Below, in pieces: positions 1-11,774 of a stretch of 64,000 nt of DNA. The notes beneath the pieces were generated by a model. The model worked only from the letters and a program-made list of their open reading frames with translations. It ran no database searches and was not told where the DNA came from. Where the stretch lies: NCBI RefSeq assembly GCF_036785885.1, contig NC_092312.1, positions 23,082,001-23,146,000 on the forward strand, given 5' to 3'. Each line of letters starts with the position of its first letter. The first letter of the stretch is position 1. The stretch is from Coffea arabica. Its lineage: Eukaryota > Streptophyta > Magnoliopsida > Gentianales > Rubiaceae. The translations under genes were made by a program, and so were the position numbers.

Positions 1-2740
1 TGTCCGCAGAGGGTTAATAGGGCGTGACGGGAGGTCATTTCTCCCCCTATTAAAAAATGAGGCGGCGGGCGATGGTATACCTACCCGGTCACCCGTCTAA
101 TATACACACACACACACATAAATATTTAATATTATTAATTATACTAATAATTATATATTTATACTAATATAAATTATTGATTAGTTATACTAATACATTT
201 ATAATAAATTACTAATTATATATTTATGCCAATTACTAATTATACACTACCGGCACCCGCAGGGAAAGTGATCGACGCTGGGTGGGTGGAATGTTTCCTC
301 CCCATTGCCATTCCTATGAATATGGCTTCAAAGATCAGAAGGTGGTCTTTGAAGTGCTTGGTACTGCATCCAAAAATAGGAGATGAAAAAATAAAATAAA
401 AATTTTAATGAGTGTTCAGGGAGCATTCATTAGTGTACTCAGTATATACCTAATATACTATGTGAATGTACAGATTTGTCGCATCCCTTCATTTAGACAT
501 TTCCTCACTTTAGTTTCACATTTGCAAAATATGGCATATCTCAACCATTAGCCAAACCAAAGAAAAAAAAAAATAGAGAGAGAGAGAGAGAGAAAAAAAG
601 GGCATGGACTCGTGTAGATATTGGCAGTATTGTTGCGAGTCGTTTTCAACTTTCTGCGGCAATCTTTGTGATTCCAGCATTGATTGATCTCAAACTATTT
701 GTACTACCAACTATCAAGCATGCCTGCTTTACCGGTTCAACTTATTCTTTTGGGGGCTTCCCTGTAGAATGTGCGGCTTGTGTTTTTTAATTCCAAGCAT
801 GTCATTCTAGAATATTTGAAGGAGGTGCCACATTTGGTGGGGGAAACTTCCTAATTCTGACCTCCGATTAGGAGACGAGTGTTGTTGGAGAATAGGATAC
901 TAGGAGGCGGTCCGGAGATCAATTAGTCTAGGGCACACCGACTTAATTGTGCAACTAATAGAAACAAAGATATTTATAAAAAATATATATATATATATAA
1001 ACTTGAAGTATTAATAAAAAAAAAAAGCTGTTTGGCTGGAGGAGATTTAAAAAATACAAAAAAGATTAACTTTTTATACACTGACAGTCGTTTAAATTTC
1101 AAATTTGATTTTATTTTTATGTGTTGTGATCTAAATCTATTTTTACACACTAACTGTGTATAAAAAATATTACCAAAGAAAAGGTGTAAAACGGGAACTT
1201 TTAGGTCTTGCCCTAAAAATTCGATTGTTCGAATTCTATTGCAGGTGTGAGCTAGTAGAGTCTATGGCATGGCATTTGAAAATAAATGCAATAAATAGTC
1301 AGAACATGTCTCCCTAGCAGATTACAACGAACAATTTTCTTTTAGATTAGCAAAAAATACCACCAAAAAAAAAAAAAAAAGATGCAAATGACTTCTAACT
1401 AGGTTGAAGGCAAATTTTTCAGTCACTCCTAAGATTGGATTTCTTTTTTCTGCGTCAATGATTCATATCAATTTCAGCGTCCCGTATATATAATTGGGAT
1501 TTAGCAATTCATCTCGGATCTGTTTGCACAAACTTGCGCAGTTGCATGTCATCTTTAGCTATTCTCAGCGCAATAGGATTTTTCTGGTCTCCGTATCGCC
1601 CCTTATTCTTGATATTTTCTTCGAAATGGAGGGGAAATTTTTTTTTTTTAAAAAAAAAAGACAAAGAAAAAGAAGTGAAGAAAGAAATTAAGAGAAAATT
1701 TTTAACTAATATATCACAAAAACTTGTGAACAACTGAAATTTTTTCTGTAGGGTACAATATTTAAGAGAGTATATATATTCACTACCAAAAAGAGATGGG
1801 AAAAAATGAAAAATGTTGCTTATTTCCAACTTGCAAATCTTTTTGCTTTCCACCACGGGAGTAGAGGAAAGTTATCTCCGTTAACAAAATCAAACCTAAC
1901 TCAAGGAAGAATGACGATACCAAGTAGCGCTGTCGGTAGCTAACTGTGCTGCAAACGAAATCACTGTTAATGAAATAAGACTACGTACTGACTCATTGTC
2001 TCCATCATATGGTCCCTAAATTTCTCTTCCAGCACCACTATTTACCCGTAAAAAAGATTCTAGTTTTGACAAAAATGTTCAGCTTTCCATCCCAGTCCCA
2101 CATTTCTATATTCTACCAACTATTTAAACGTACAAGTCACGTTGACGAGGAAACAAGTTTGGCATAATTTTTCTATCTTTTGTCAAGACGTTCATATCTG
2201 CATTTGGCGCTGTCACGAAACCTCTTAAATTCATGCTTCATCCGTCAATGCCAGAAGGAAAAAGGTAATATTGTACCGCCTAAACATCACTTTCATTATT
2301 ATTATTATTATTATTATGATGATTTTTAACATCGCTCTCATTGATCTTTAGTCATTGAAGATTTCTAAAGAAGATCATGAAAGTGTAGTTTATGGTATAG
2401 TAAGTATCAAAGGTGGAAGATAACTATTGCACGTTGCTTGAAAAAAAGATGAAAATAGAGTATCATGCGCACCATCAAATAGGTTCTCCTGATCAAAACA
2501 AACAGTTTGGACGGTAATTACTATGGAACATACACGCATGCAACTTTATATCATTAATCATTTTCATCCTTTTATAGACTAAGATTTTGACGGTTCAAGT
2601 CTCAAATCCTTGGGGAAAATATGTCAACAAACAAGTTATTTGTATGCTTTGAATGCATCATTCGAATTTTGAACTTGAGGGTCCTCGAACTTCTATATTG
2701 GAGGCTAGCACGTTATAGCAGTTTTTAGAAAAACTGTTCT
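1..2740. other. Intergenic, no gene recognised
   Basis: AT-rich intergenic DNA. It contains a short CA run near 108-118, an AG microsatellite at 575-593, homopolymer A tracts and an ATT microsatellite at 2295-2317. Short open frames on both strands at 1494-1856 overlap each other and get their lysine- or phenylalanine-rich stretches from A/T homopolymers, so I do not treat them as genes. Nothing else was recognised. Confidence 0.6.
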
Positions 2741-3170
2741 TGATATTTTTGTTAAATGAATTTTTTTATACCTCACTTTTAAAATGATAATTTTACGTTC
2801 CTTACAAAATCAAGTAGGTAAAATTCAGTTCCAATCTAAACTTTTGACCACTTTTTATTCTGAATTCATCATGTAATCCACACATGGTCATTTTTAAGGA
2901 GTAAAAAAGTTAGATCTCTCTTTTAGGGGGGCATAAATGTTAGATCTCATTTGCAGTTAAACAAAGGACTCGTTTTGCCTCTAAAAATAATAAGATCTGA
3001 CTCCAATCATATTTATTGCTTCTTAAAAAAGTGAGATCTGACTTTTTTGTACATTGCAAATAACTGTAATTTGAATTTGTATGGGATGTAAAGTTAATTT
3101 TTTAAAAGTAAGTGACAAAAAAATTCATTTGATAAAATATGCGGAACATTTTGAATGATTTTTCCTTAGT
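2741..3170. mobile_element. Non-autonomous TIR element, family C copy 1
   Basis: The two ends are inverted copies over roughly 55-60 bp: both read inward through AAATGAATTTTTTT, then CACTTTTAAAA or TACTTTTAAAA, then a TTTTACGT or CTTTACAT block. The interior carries repeated AGATCT-centred motifs (GTTAGATCTC, TAAGATCTGAC, GAGATCTGAC) in both senses. A second copy with the same ends and interior lies at about 16515-17005. No coding capacity is visible. Edges are approximate because I could not fix a target-site duplication. Confidence 0.6.
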
Positions 3171-4830
3171 TTATCATACACAAAAATTGTTTACATTAAT
3201 AGGTGCAAATGTATAAAACATATCCTTTGTTTAAATTTTAAATTATATTTTGAACATATGCATTGTATCTAACCTTACTCGGATAAAAAAGAAAAAATCT
3301 TGGTAATAGTGATGGTGTAAGAGAGAGTATTCCAAATTTCAATTTACTTTGTTTTCTATTACATTTACACTTATCATGATGCCTTAATTGTTCATATCTT
3401 CGTCGGACATATGATATTTCTACTTACATCTCACCTCATATTTGCGTCAACTAAGACTGGTAATCTATGATCGGATATACAATCAAAAAACAAAGCTGAA
3501 ACAAAAAGAAAGAAAATCGTAGCAATTGACGACTATGAAAACTTCTAAAATCGAGATATATGATTATTATGTAGTAAGCTAACCAAAAACCAAATTGCAT
3601 GACTTGTGTGTATCGTTTAACTTCAGATGTAGCTATCATGTAGGTTGTATAATAGTTTCTGAGAGGGGGATGATAGACCATGAAGGTTTAGCAAAAGGAA
3701 AATGAGAAAATTTCAGAGGCTATGATATTTTTGAAATTATCAAACTATCTTTAACGATTAATTTTCTCAAACCTATCGCTATTTTTTCTTGTTATTCCTA
3801 AATTTTAGGCATCTCCACCTCTTCTTTTTTAGACACACATGCGATTTTTTTTTTTTTTTCCAAATCTCACGCGGTGGAAAGTAACAATTGAGATAGTCCA
3901 AGAACGTCAGTATCCCCACAGACGCATGATTACTTTTGTATCCATTCATGCTCAAATTGTTCTAGTTACTCTTTCCTTTTTGTTGGGATTCATGATATAT
4001 CTGTTTGGGGCCTTTTTTTCCTCCGCACACACAAATTGTTTAGCCCCAGAATCGAAAGTGACATGATTGTGACTATTGTACCTCAACGTAGATCGAGCCA
4101 CAAAATGTAAAGTGATTCTGATTATGACTCTCGTACCTCAACGTAGATTAATCCCCAACTGAAACGGAAAGCACATTATAAGAAGTCCCCACTCAATGAT
4201 TTACAGCTTCATCCCTTCAGTTGGAATATCGTCAGAGTTATAGATTGTGATGAAATTGTGCATAGACGGCCACCGTCCATGGATCAATTGAAATTTGGCC
4301 AGTTTTGTTCTGTTAATGGGAATGGCTATCGCCATTCGCAAATTCTAATCCGGGGCAGTGTGAAAAGGCTTGTTGCGGCCGGGGCCGCACATGCAACAGT
4401 TCACGAGTACATGGCAATATGGCATTTGGACTGGGAGCCAACCATTTTGATCGTTTTGAGATTTGACAGTCTGACTATCAACTTCACTTCCTTCTCCGGC
4501 ATGAATGAATTTCAATCCCCAGTGATACGAGACTTAGCTGACCCGTGATTCATCTCCGTGGTTTTTGACCAATAGAATAAACTTCCCAGAAGAAGTCTAA
4601 GAAGATTGAAGTTAATTAGTCACCACGCTGGCGATAGCTCCACTGACTATGGCTTGTGTGATAGTTACGTCGATAACTTTAGCCCACAACTGTTAGCTGG
4701 TTCGGTGACAAATTTGCCCTCCATTGAAGCCCAAGTTAATTTGACATTTGCTGCATAGGGTGACCAGTCTCTATTTATACATCAAATATCAAGTCCCTAA
4801 AATCCCCCTCAGCCAGTAGAATTATTAATT
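3171..4830. other. Intergenic, with a short degenerate tandem repeat
   Basis: No gene recognised. At about 4050-4150 two diverged ~50-bp units both contain AAAGTGA followed by GTACCTCAACGTAGAT. The open frame at 4258-4548 (96 codons) has no recognisable domain, no splice support and no Met-context or neighbour evidence, so it is not called a gene. Confidence 0.5.
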
Positions 4831-5526
4831 GGGAAAATTTCAAAAACCTCCCCTGAAGTTTACAAATTTACATTAATCTCCCCTGATAGAATTGTGAACC
4901 CAATTGCTTATATCGCATGGAGAGAAATTACTCATATACCTTAAGACATTATAAGTCTTATTGGAAACTAATATTTGATGATTGAGTAATTAGGGCACCA
5001 ATTAACGGAAATTTTTGTGATTGATAGAACTTTACAATTTGATATACCAAATGGTGCCAAGTTATGACAGTTGTAACGTAGTTTTGTGGAAGTGGAGGAG
5101 AAAGGAGAGATACGAAAGGCAAAATTCAAAACTTTTTTCTGTTCAAAATCACAAAAACCATAGCAAACCTCATGTAAGAAAGACGAGTGTGTCTATTTTG
5201 TTGAATATTGTGATCATTTATTTGTGTTGTCTAATGTATTAAATGTAAACTTTTTGAATAGTGAAATATGTGTTAAATATTTTCAAGTTTTAATTGTTTT
5301 CATTTGTTTTTTTACTAGTATAACTTATACATATGCAGAAGAGGTATATGTGGAATAAAAGTTTCATATCTCTCATTAAAGCACTTTTTTAATGATACCT
5401 TTTCTGATTTGCACTAATTTTGTTACCAAAACCTTAACCGCAGCGGAGGTTAGTGTAATTTTACATATCTCAAGGAAGGCTAGTGAAATTGTTAGAAATC
5501 TCAGGAGAGATTTCTGAAATTATCCC
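4831..5526. mobile_element. Mutator-like non-autonomous element, family B copy 1
   Basis: Both ends start GGGAWAATTTCARAAA and continue inward as CT-rich inverted copies (CCTCCCCTGA / TCTCTCCTGA), giving a diverged TIR of roughly 80 bp. The same TIR occurs at 55043-55947. The flanks TTATTAATT and TAATTAATT match at 8 of 9 positions, as expected for an old 9-bp Mutator-type target duplication. The interior has no recognisable transposase. An open frame at 5021-5242 lies inside and is probably fortuitous. Confidence 0.7.
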
Positions 5527-6810
5527 TAATTAATTAGGTTAACGGAGTTTCTTGATACATCTCCCCAACCCGCTATTTTCCTCATTTCCTCATGTAAGAT
5601 TTAAATTCTCTAGTGAAAAATAATTTTTTTTTTACCCAAGGTTAAATATTCACCATGTCAATGGGTGCATGTTATCAAGGCTAGTTGTCCCTTTCTTCTT
5701 TTTTTTTTCTCCGAAAATGAGGATAATGGTTTTTTTTTTTTCTAATTTTCTAAAATTACAACCCGTACTAGTATGGGGTTCTTGGCTATGGGAATTTTGT
5801 AACTTGTTTTTTCGATTTCCACTAGTAAACCTTGAAAAGAATTGTACGTCAGCACGTTCTTAGAATCTAAATGATGAGTAATTGTAGTCAGTTCATGACC
5901 CTTCATCCTTTTTCAATATTCTTTGCATGGTAGCGTCCCAGTGGGGTTGAAATCTTGACGTCTCAACTTTTCCACCTTAATACGACTCGGATTTATAGGA
6001 CATTTAGATTGATCTTGTTGGTTGAACGAAAAGAAAGATCATACTTAAGAAGAAATAGTGATGAATTTGAGTCGTGATTCTTGACAATAATGCAGTTCAT
6101 GTTTTACGACTGTCCTTGACAAGTAACCGACCATGGATACGACCTATACATCAGCCAGATCTGGATGCTACAATGGAGCTTGTGGCTTCCGACCAATAGT
6201 ACTATGAACACAGCACCGAGAAAGCAAAAGTATCGACCACTTAGTTATGAAGGGACTGATGGGCGCTTCAAAGCTTATCCATATATATATATATGGCCCT
6301 AGTTTTGACAGGAAGTGCATTTTCTTTGTGTAAATCGTCCTATAATATCTGTACAACATGGACTTTGATGTAAGACACTTGGTTGATTTATTTATCTGTG
6401 TAAAATTGGTTCTTCATGTTATAAGATCGACGCTTGGTTGATTTAACTTTGGGATATCAACTCTTCTCATAATTACGTACTCTTGTTGGTGGTTATAGTG
6501 TTCCATTTGATATTTACATATCAGCACAATTGCTTGAGTGTGGTGCTTGTCTTCAAAAAAAAAAAAAAAAAAAATACTTTTGAGATATTTGTTAAACATC
6601 ATCTCATTGAAGGTAGAATTTTTGGTGTTAGAAGCACCTCTAGCAAAAGTTTAGATTTGGTATTTTTAGAATAACTTTTATGTCTTAAAAAAATAAAAAA
6701 TAAAATTTAATTATTTTATTCTATATTATGAACTTAATAAAGAGATAAACATATCTAAAATATTTAAAAATTACACATTATTCAATATTATAAACGCTTA
6801 ATTATTGAAT
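5527..6810. other. Intergenic, no gene recognised
   Basis: AT-rich DNA with T homopolymers near 5700-5740, a short TA run near 6286 and a 20-base A tract near 6556. The short open frames here span homopolymers and show no protein family resemblance. Confidence 0.5.
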
Positions 6811-6890
6811 GAAGAAACATTGGTCTAGTGGTTAAATTAGAGATCCCAAGATTTAAAAAAGTTTTCGGGTTCAAATCCCCCTTCCTTCTC
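6811..6890 (+). repeat. tRNA-like sequence (SINE head or tRNA relic)
   Basis: An RNA polymerase III A-box match (TGGTCTAGTGG, 6821-6831) is followed 36 bases later by a perfect B-box match (GGTTCAAATCC, 6868-6878). A 7-bp acceptor-like stem (6811-6817 with 6882-6888) pairs at 6 of 7 positions. The D, anticodon and T stems pair poorly, so this is not a functional tRNA gene. It is more likely a tRNA-derived SINE head or a decayed tRNA. No clear target duplication or tail was located. Confidence 0.5.
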
Positions 6891-6970
6891 CGTGCTTTTT
6901 AAATCTCACCCATCAACTCCAAACTGACACTTAACATTATTGGTCAGACTTCAAAATTGGTGGCTCCCTT

Positions 6971-7090
6971 ATTTGGATTGTGAGAAAAATTCTCTTAAAA
7001 CGTTTTTCAATTACCTTTTCATTTTACACATATCATATCCCTATCAAATATTTTTTCTACGAAAATTTCAAAAACTTGCAACCCAAACAA
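6971..7090 (-). mobile_element. Diverged MITE related to family A
   Basis: The left end reads ATTTGGATTGTG and the right end, inverted, reads TTGTTTGGGTTG. Between them are the family landmarks ATTACCTTTTCATTTTACAC and ATATCATATC, corresponding to the ATTACCTTTTTATCTCACA / ACATCACATC core of the copies at 18552, 28804 and 56576. It is shorter and more diverged than those copies. Confidence 0.45.
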
Positions 7091-7997
7091 GTTCGTTGAA
7101 CGTTTCGAAGCCGTGCCATGGCTAAATCTTTGTGTTGCTTGATTGGAAAGATAATTGATTTTAGCTTACGTTGGTTGGATCATACATGACGTTGGTCTGT
7201 GACCGCTGTTTTCTTTTTGTTTTATCGGAGGTAGAAATGAATGATTTGGATGCTGTGAAAAGTCGAACATATCAAAAGAACAGATAATAAGTAGATAACC
7301 ATGAAAGTGCAATCATGCGTGGGACTGAAACGAAAATGATATTGGCACATGCGAATCAAACCACTGGAAGAAAAATTTCAGTGCAAGCAGCAGTGTATTG
7401 GCTGGGTAGATCATTTACCTCAGGATGAAGCCAGGCATCCAGCAGGCTTTCAACCCAAATAAAGCTGCCAGGCCGTGAACTTCATGCTCTAGTCTTTGCA
7501 AGTAATGATATCAATCATATCTGGGAATATTCATGGTATAAATGATTCATTGGTTCTCAATTTAATTTATGCATCCTATCAGCAGACGACAGATATGGAT
7601 TCTCTATCCTGTTTCACATTCTAGTATGTCTCTATGTCTAAAGCAGAATACCTATTTTTCCCCTCTCCCATGATGCGGAGGGGCTTCTGGCATCCACTGT
7701 TGCTTCCATGAACAAAAGTTTTTTCCTCTCTTAATAGGAATTGGAACTTTCGAAAAAAAAAAATATTTTGAGTTAAAATGAGATTCTTTCGAAGGACACA
7801 TGACAATATGATAGATGGTAAGACAGAAAATGTGAGAAAATGCTGAAAACATAGATGGAAACTACAAAAAACACTTGCATGTGTCTAATTACTGAAAAAA
7901 AATGGATACAACTACAACCACTTCTTAGCATATGTATACATCATCCTCTAGATTGGTGCACTATACAAATGCGTAAACCGAGGTACCTCATATGTGT
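7091..7997. other. Intergenic, with one exon-like fragment
   Basis: No complete gene. On the minus strand, 7502-7419 reads open as a peptide beginning LQRLEHEVHGLAALFGLK and ends in a donor-like CTGAG/GTAAATG. It could be an orphan exon of a degraded gene, but I recognise no family and found no partner exon nearby. The rest, including two overlapping minus-strand frames at 7621-7852, has no recognised content. Confidence 0.35.
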
Positions 7998-8267
7998 AAC
8001 CAACTCCCTCAAGAGGAGTTGGCTACCACATTAATTATGGGGTGGGAAATCAAGGGTTCAAATTTTGCCTTCCATCAAGATGCCTCAATATGAGATTTGT
8101 TCTAAATCCATACAGATGTGTGGTGCACCCGTTTAATCTGATGGTGGTTTAGTCTCCGTCAGATCCCCCGACTCAATTGGGCTACCCCATAGAATAGGTT
8201 CCTCCGGTGGGCGTAGAAGTAGGTTAAACTAGATTAGATGTACTATTACGACCAAAAAAAAAAAAAA
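7998..8267 (+). mobile_element. SINE with perfect 15-bp target duplication
   Basis: A 270-bp insertion is bounded by two identical copies of GTACCTCATATGTGT (7983-7997 and 8268-8282). It ends in a 15-base A tail directly before the second copy. The 5' part contains a B-box-like GGGTTCAAATTTTGC near 8051. These are the hallmarks of a tRNA-derived SINE mobilised by L1-type target-primed reverse transcription. The intact duplication suggests a fairly recent insertion. No coding potential. Confidence 0.85.
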
Positions 8268-8282
8268 GTACCTCATATGTGT

Positions 8283-8961
8283 TACTACTACATATACAAG
8301 TTGCATCTCCAAATTGTGGACCAATTTTTGCCCTATTTGGGGAGACCAAGTCACAATTCTCACCTAGAAGCTCAAATATTTAGGGGTAAATGGAAAGATC
8401 TCATAAATAATTTTCGGTGGGTGGTTGAATATGTGCCTTTTAGCCAAGGCCTAGGATCAACTAAAAGACCATTCAGAAATTCACACTCTTAACACTCTTT
8501 CTCCGGGCTTTGTAACTAAACCATGAAATTAAGCCACCTAACTTTCGGTGGTTTGTGAACTCGATCACAGTCACCAAACTAGATGTTGTGTGGTTGTGCG
8601 GCCTCACCATTTTAAGTAGAAAGAAAGTAGGAATGCCAGTGAAGGACATCTTTGAATTGGCATTTGGATCCCCCCTCCAACATTAACTAGGCTGCATGAT
8701 TGAATGTATTTCAAAGATTATCTTCTTTCCCATGTAAAACAAACTGGTGCATTTTAAGTCCGACAACCAGATTTTTTTTAGGTTTCCCCTGCACTTCATT
8801 CTTGAACGCAGAAAAATAAGGGAATTGGTTTGTGCAATTACACTGGTAAAACATCTTTGAATCCATTAAATCTAGCAAAACAACCTACAACTCGATGATC
8901 CAGTCAACAGAATTTGATTTACATATGAATGTAAATTTCTTTTTTTTTTCTCTTCCAAGAA

Positions 8962-9007
<46 letters not shown>

Positions 9008-9316
9008 CTGCGGTTGTAAATCCAAAACTTTGCAACTAGTAGGTTTCAAGTCTCCACTCTTTCACCGCTAAAGAAACTTAATTTTGCCACCCCACAAGTA
9101 GTAAATGAGACTTTGTCAGTCCTTCCATTAATCCAGAAAAAGTAGTACTTATGTTAAGTACCCAGAGACTTTTGGACCTTCCGTACAACTACCCCAAGGT
9201 CCCCAGCTCATGCATTTCCATGCTGAAAGAGATTTTCTTTAAATGTTATCTCCCTCAATGTCTGCTTTCTATCCTTTAAAAAAAAAAAAAGGAATATTCC
9301 CATTGGTTTTAACAGA
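8283..9316. other. 3' flank of the phospholipase gene; (AT)20 microsatellite
   Basis: Contains an uninterrupted AT dinucleotide tract of about 40 bp (8966-9005). The part nearest 9316 should hold the 3' UTR of the minus-strand phospholipase gene, but I could not fix a poly(A) site. No other gene recognised. Confidence 0.5.
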
Positions 9317-10738
9317 TCATGGTACAAGAGATTTGTTCATCAATTTTCTGGCCGTGGCTCTTATTGGACAATTTGAGCTGACAAATCCATTAACCAAGTG
9401 TAGATATGTCTTGAGCTCATGGCATGATGCAAAGTCGAAGCCATTCACATAAGGTGAATCACGGCTGCTTAGGCGGAGCTCGCATCCCACATCAGCATAC
9501 ACCCATTGGCTATCTTCCGCAATTTTTTGGATCCAACTCAAGAGTTTTACCATCTGGCCCGCCGGTGCAGGTTCATTATTATGTTTAGTCAAATTATCTT
9601 CATTATTATCGATCACAAAACCAGGCATCTTAGTTATTAGATCGTCTGAATTTACTATACGTAAGACTTTAGTGCCTTGTTCTTCAAGGTGACATCTGAA
9701 GCTTTGGTTCCCAACTCTTGGACCACCAAAGGAGATAACCGTCACAAGGGGTTCACATTTGAAGGTTTCTTTGATATCATAGGCCGCAAGGGTTGCAAGT
9801 GCTGCCCCTAAAGAATGGCCGGTGATGGTGAAACTTAAGGGTTCATCGCCATAAGTTTCAAGAATCCTGCCGCTTTCTTGCCTCACCAAATCTTGCAGGC
9901 TTGGGGATGTTCCCACTCTTGAAGTATATAGACTCAAGAAACCGCTTTCCACCATTGGGCAAGAGGAGTAATCATTTGCGCCGACTTCTGAGGCTGCATT
10001 ATCATTGGAGAGAGGAGTTAGAGTTGCTCTTAGATTCTCAAGCCACTCGAGGCACGTGACAGTCCCGCGAAGGGCTATCACCACGTCTCTCCGGCCAAGC
10101 TTGGAAATTACTCTCTTGTCCTGGCAAACCGCGACGTAGCCGATCCAACTAGACCGCATTGAAATCCAACTGGGCGCCCTCTCAATCCACCCCGGCAGCT
10201 GGATTCCTGATGTGGCATGTAGATTCTCAGTAATTCTGTAGCCAGTTTCAGAAAACCCGGATTGGACTAGTAACTTTCTCTTGGAGAATCGGCACTTGGA
10301 ATAGGAAGGTGATGAGGGCTCAAACTCGCATGATCGATAGGCAGCTTCGACAAAATGGCCATATCGAATGATTTCACCTCGCAAATTATTGTCAAGAGGG
10401 TCTAACAAACCTTCCCAGTTCTTCATTCCTTGTATATCCATCCAACTTGCGCCGAGGCTGCCCGGTCTTGTGGGCAACGTCCAAGATGATGAAGACGATG
10501 CTGATGTTGAGGCTGAGCCACTGTCGAGTTCTATGTAGTTTGAAGCTTGGACGTTGTCCATGCTCAGGCTTTTGGTAATTGATTTAGAAGGTAGAGTGGC
10601 AAGGCTACTGTTGCATGGAAACGATAATTTTGGACTTGGTTTGGAAATGCATGGGGTTGTTACTGGCTTAAGTGGGGATGAGAGGCTCATTTTTCTTTTA
10701 ATTTTTTGATTGAATTGAAAAAAAGGACTTGGTACCAT
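9317..10738 (-). CDS. Plastid class I phospholipase A1 (PLA1-Ibeta2 / DAD1-like)
   Basis: Single-exon gene for a class 3 lipase-fold acylhydrolase. Family members release sn-1 fatty acids from plastid glycero- and galactolipids, and some feed jasmonate synthesis. The 473-residue frame has a Ser/Thr/Pro-rich N terminus typical of a chloroplast transit peptide, the class I block WEGLLDPLDNNLR (108-120), a LGRRDVVIALRGT block (214-226) and the nucleophile elbow GHSLG (Ser309). A downstream Asp (365/366, IVNSDD) and His440 (CHELKTYLH) are the likely other triad members. All expected lipase motifs are present. Two in-frame starts exist: 10738 (T at -3, weak context) and 10690 (A at -3), the latter giving 457 residues starting MSLSS. 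I suspect 10690 is used but report the longest frame. The C-terminal half fits PLA1-Ibeta2 better than DAD1 itself. Being intronless is normal for this subfamily. Confidence 0.93.
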   Translation of the reverse strand: MVPSPFFQFNQKIKRKMSLSSPLKPVTTPCISKPSPKLSFPCNSSLATLPSKSITKSLSMDNVQASNYIELDSGSASTSASSSSSWTLPTRPGSLGASWMDIQGMKNWEGLLDPLDNNLRGEIIRYGHFVEAAYRSCEFEPSSPSYSKCRFSKRKLLVQSGFSETGYRITENLHATSGIQLPGWIERAPSWISMRSSWIGYVAVCQDKRVISKLGRRDVVIALRGTVTCLEWLENLRATLTPLSNDNAASEVGANDYSSCPMVESGFLSLYTSRVGTSPSLQDLVRQESGRILETYGDEPLSFTITGHSLGAALATLAAYDIKETFKCEPLVTVISFGGPRVGNQSFRCHLEEQGTKVLRIVNSDDLITKMPGFVIDNNEDNLTKHNNEPAPAGQMVKLLSWIQKIAEDSQWVYADVGCELRLSSRDSPYVNGFDFASCHELKTYLHLVNGFVSSNCPIRATARKLMNKSLVP

Positions 10739-11774
10739 GTAGTGAACTGTAGTAAAGGAATTATGATAAGAAAATAAGCTGTGTGGGATTCATTGATTCT
10801 TTCCTAAGCTGTAGGAGGATTGCCAGAGGCTAGGGAAACTAAATGCTAAGGGTGGCAAAGTTCACTAGGTGATGTTGGTGCATTCTTTTCACTCTATTAA
10901 GGGGGCTTTTATAACTGGAAAAAGTATAGACATGGAGAAGGGCATTGTCGTATGTATATGACATGGCATTTAATCTAGTTATGGCATTGGTGAATAGTAT
11001 TCATTAATACGGTCAGATGAAAGGCTAGAGTATTTGTATCTAATTTTGTATGTTGTAGGATTATCAGGCAAAGGAACGGAAAAAATGGTAGGGATGGAGA
11101 GGAGGGAAGAAAAGATGTATAATGTACGGTTGATGGAGACAAAAGATTTTTGTGTCCATAAATTTTATGAATTTTATAACTCAACTAGAATGATTGCATC
11201 AACACAGAGTTGTTTCGGTTGGTATGGACGGACGGATCACTTTTTCACAAAAGATTATGTGTTATCGAATCGATATGACGATTGTATTGGTAACTTATTT
11301 ATAAAATTCATGTTCATAATCTATCATTTTGAAAATATGTTTTGACTGATTTATGATAGTGATTGAAATCGAATTTATTCAAATTTTTTTTTCAGAAAAA
11401 AAAGAAGAGAAAAACTGCATTATGGGTACTGGGGATCCAAATCAGAGTTGATGTAGGACTTAAAGTAAAATAAAATTAAACAACTTCAAACCAAAAAACG
11501 AATTGCCGTGGTGCAGCGTGAGTCACATCGGACGGTCTACATCGAATCCGCTATCTAGGCCGGAGAGCTTTGACTTTTGACCTAGCCGCAAAAATTTTGA
11601 TGAGTCAAAATGTTTGATTGGTTAATTCACAGTAGCAAGCAGCAGACCACAGCCGACTGGGCCAAGCACCAGAGAGGAGTGGCGCGTTATATTTCCAGCC
11701 GTTTTTCCAAGTCAGTGAAGTAGTTCAGATTCCGCAAAATATGGAAGTAGGCTTCGTGTCTACCTAATTAACCA
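10739..11774. other. Upstream region of the phospholipase gene
   Basis: The part adjacent to 10738 is the 5' UTR and promoter of the minus-strand phospholipase gene (TATA box annotated separately). Open frames at 10975-11345 on both strands overlap each other, lack recognisable domains and are considered fortuitous. Confidence 0.5.
10906..10913 (-). promoter_or_regulatory. Putative TATA box of the phospholipase gene
   Basis: Read on the minus strand this is TATAAAAG, a strong plant TATA-box match. It lies 168 bp upstream of the first ATG (10738) and 216 bp upstream of the second (10690). Initiation about 30 bp downstream would put both ATGs in the transcript, behind a short upstream ATG near 10790. 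Prediction from motif and position only. Confidence 0.5.

Noticed and set aside
6811..6890. Functional tRNA gene
   Set aside because: A and B boxes are present, but D, anticodon and T stems do not pair well. Kept only as a tRNA-like relic or SINE head.
2200..9300. Search for LTR retrotransposon fragments (gag, protease, RT, integrase motifs)
   Set aside because: None of the characteristic motifs or long direct repeats were seen. The mobile sequences found are TIR elements and SINEs.
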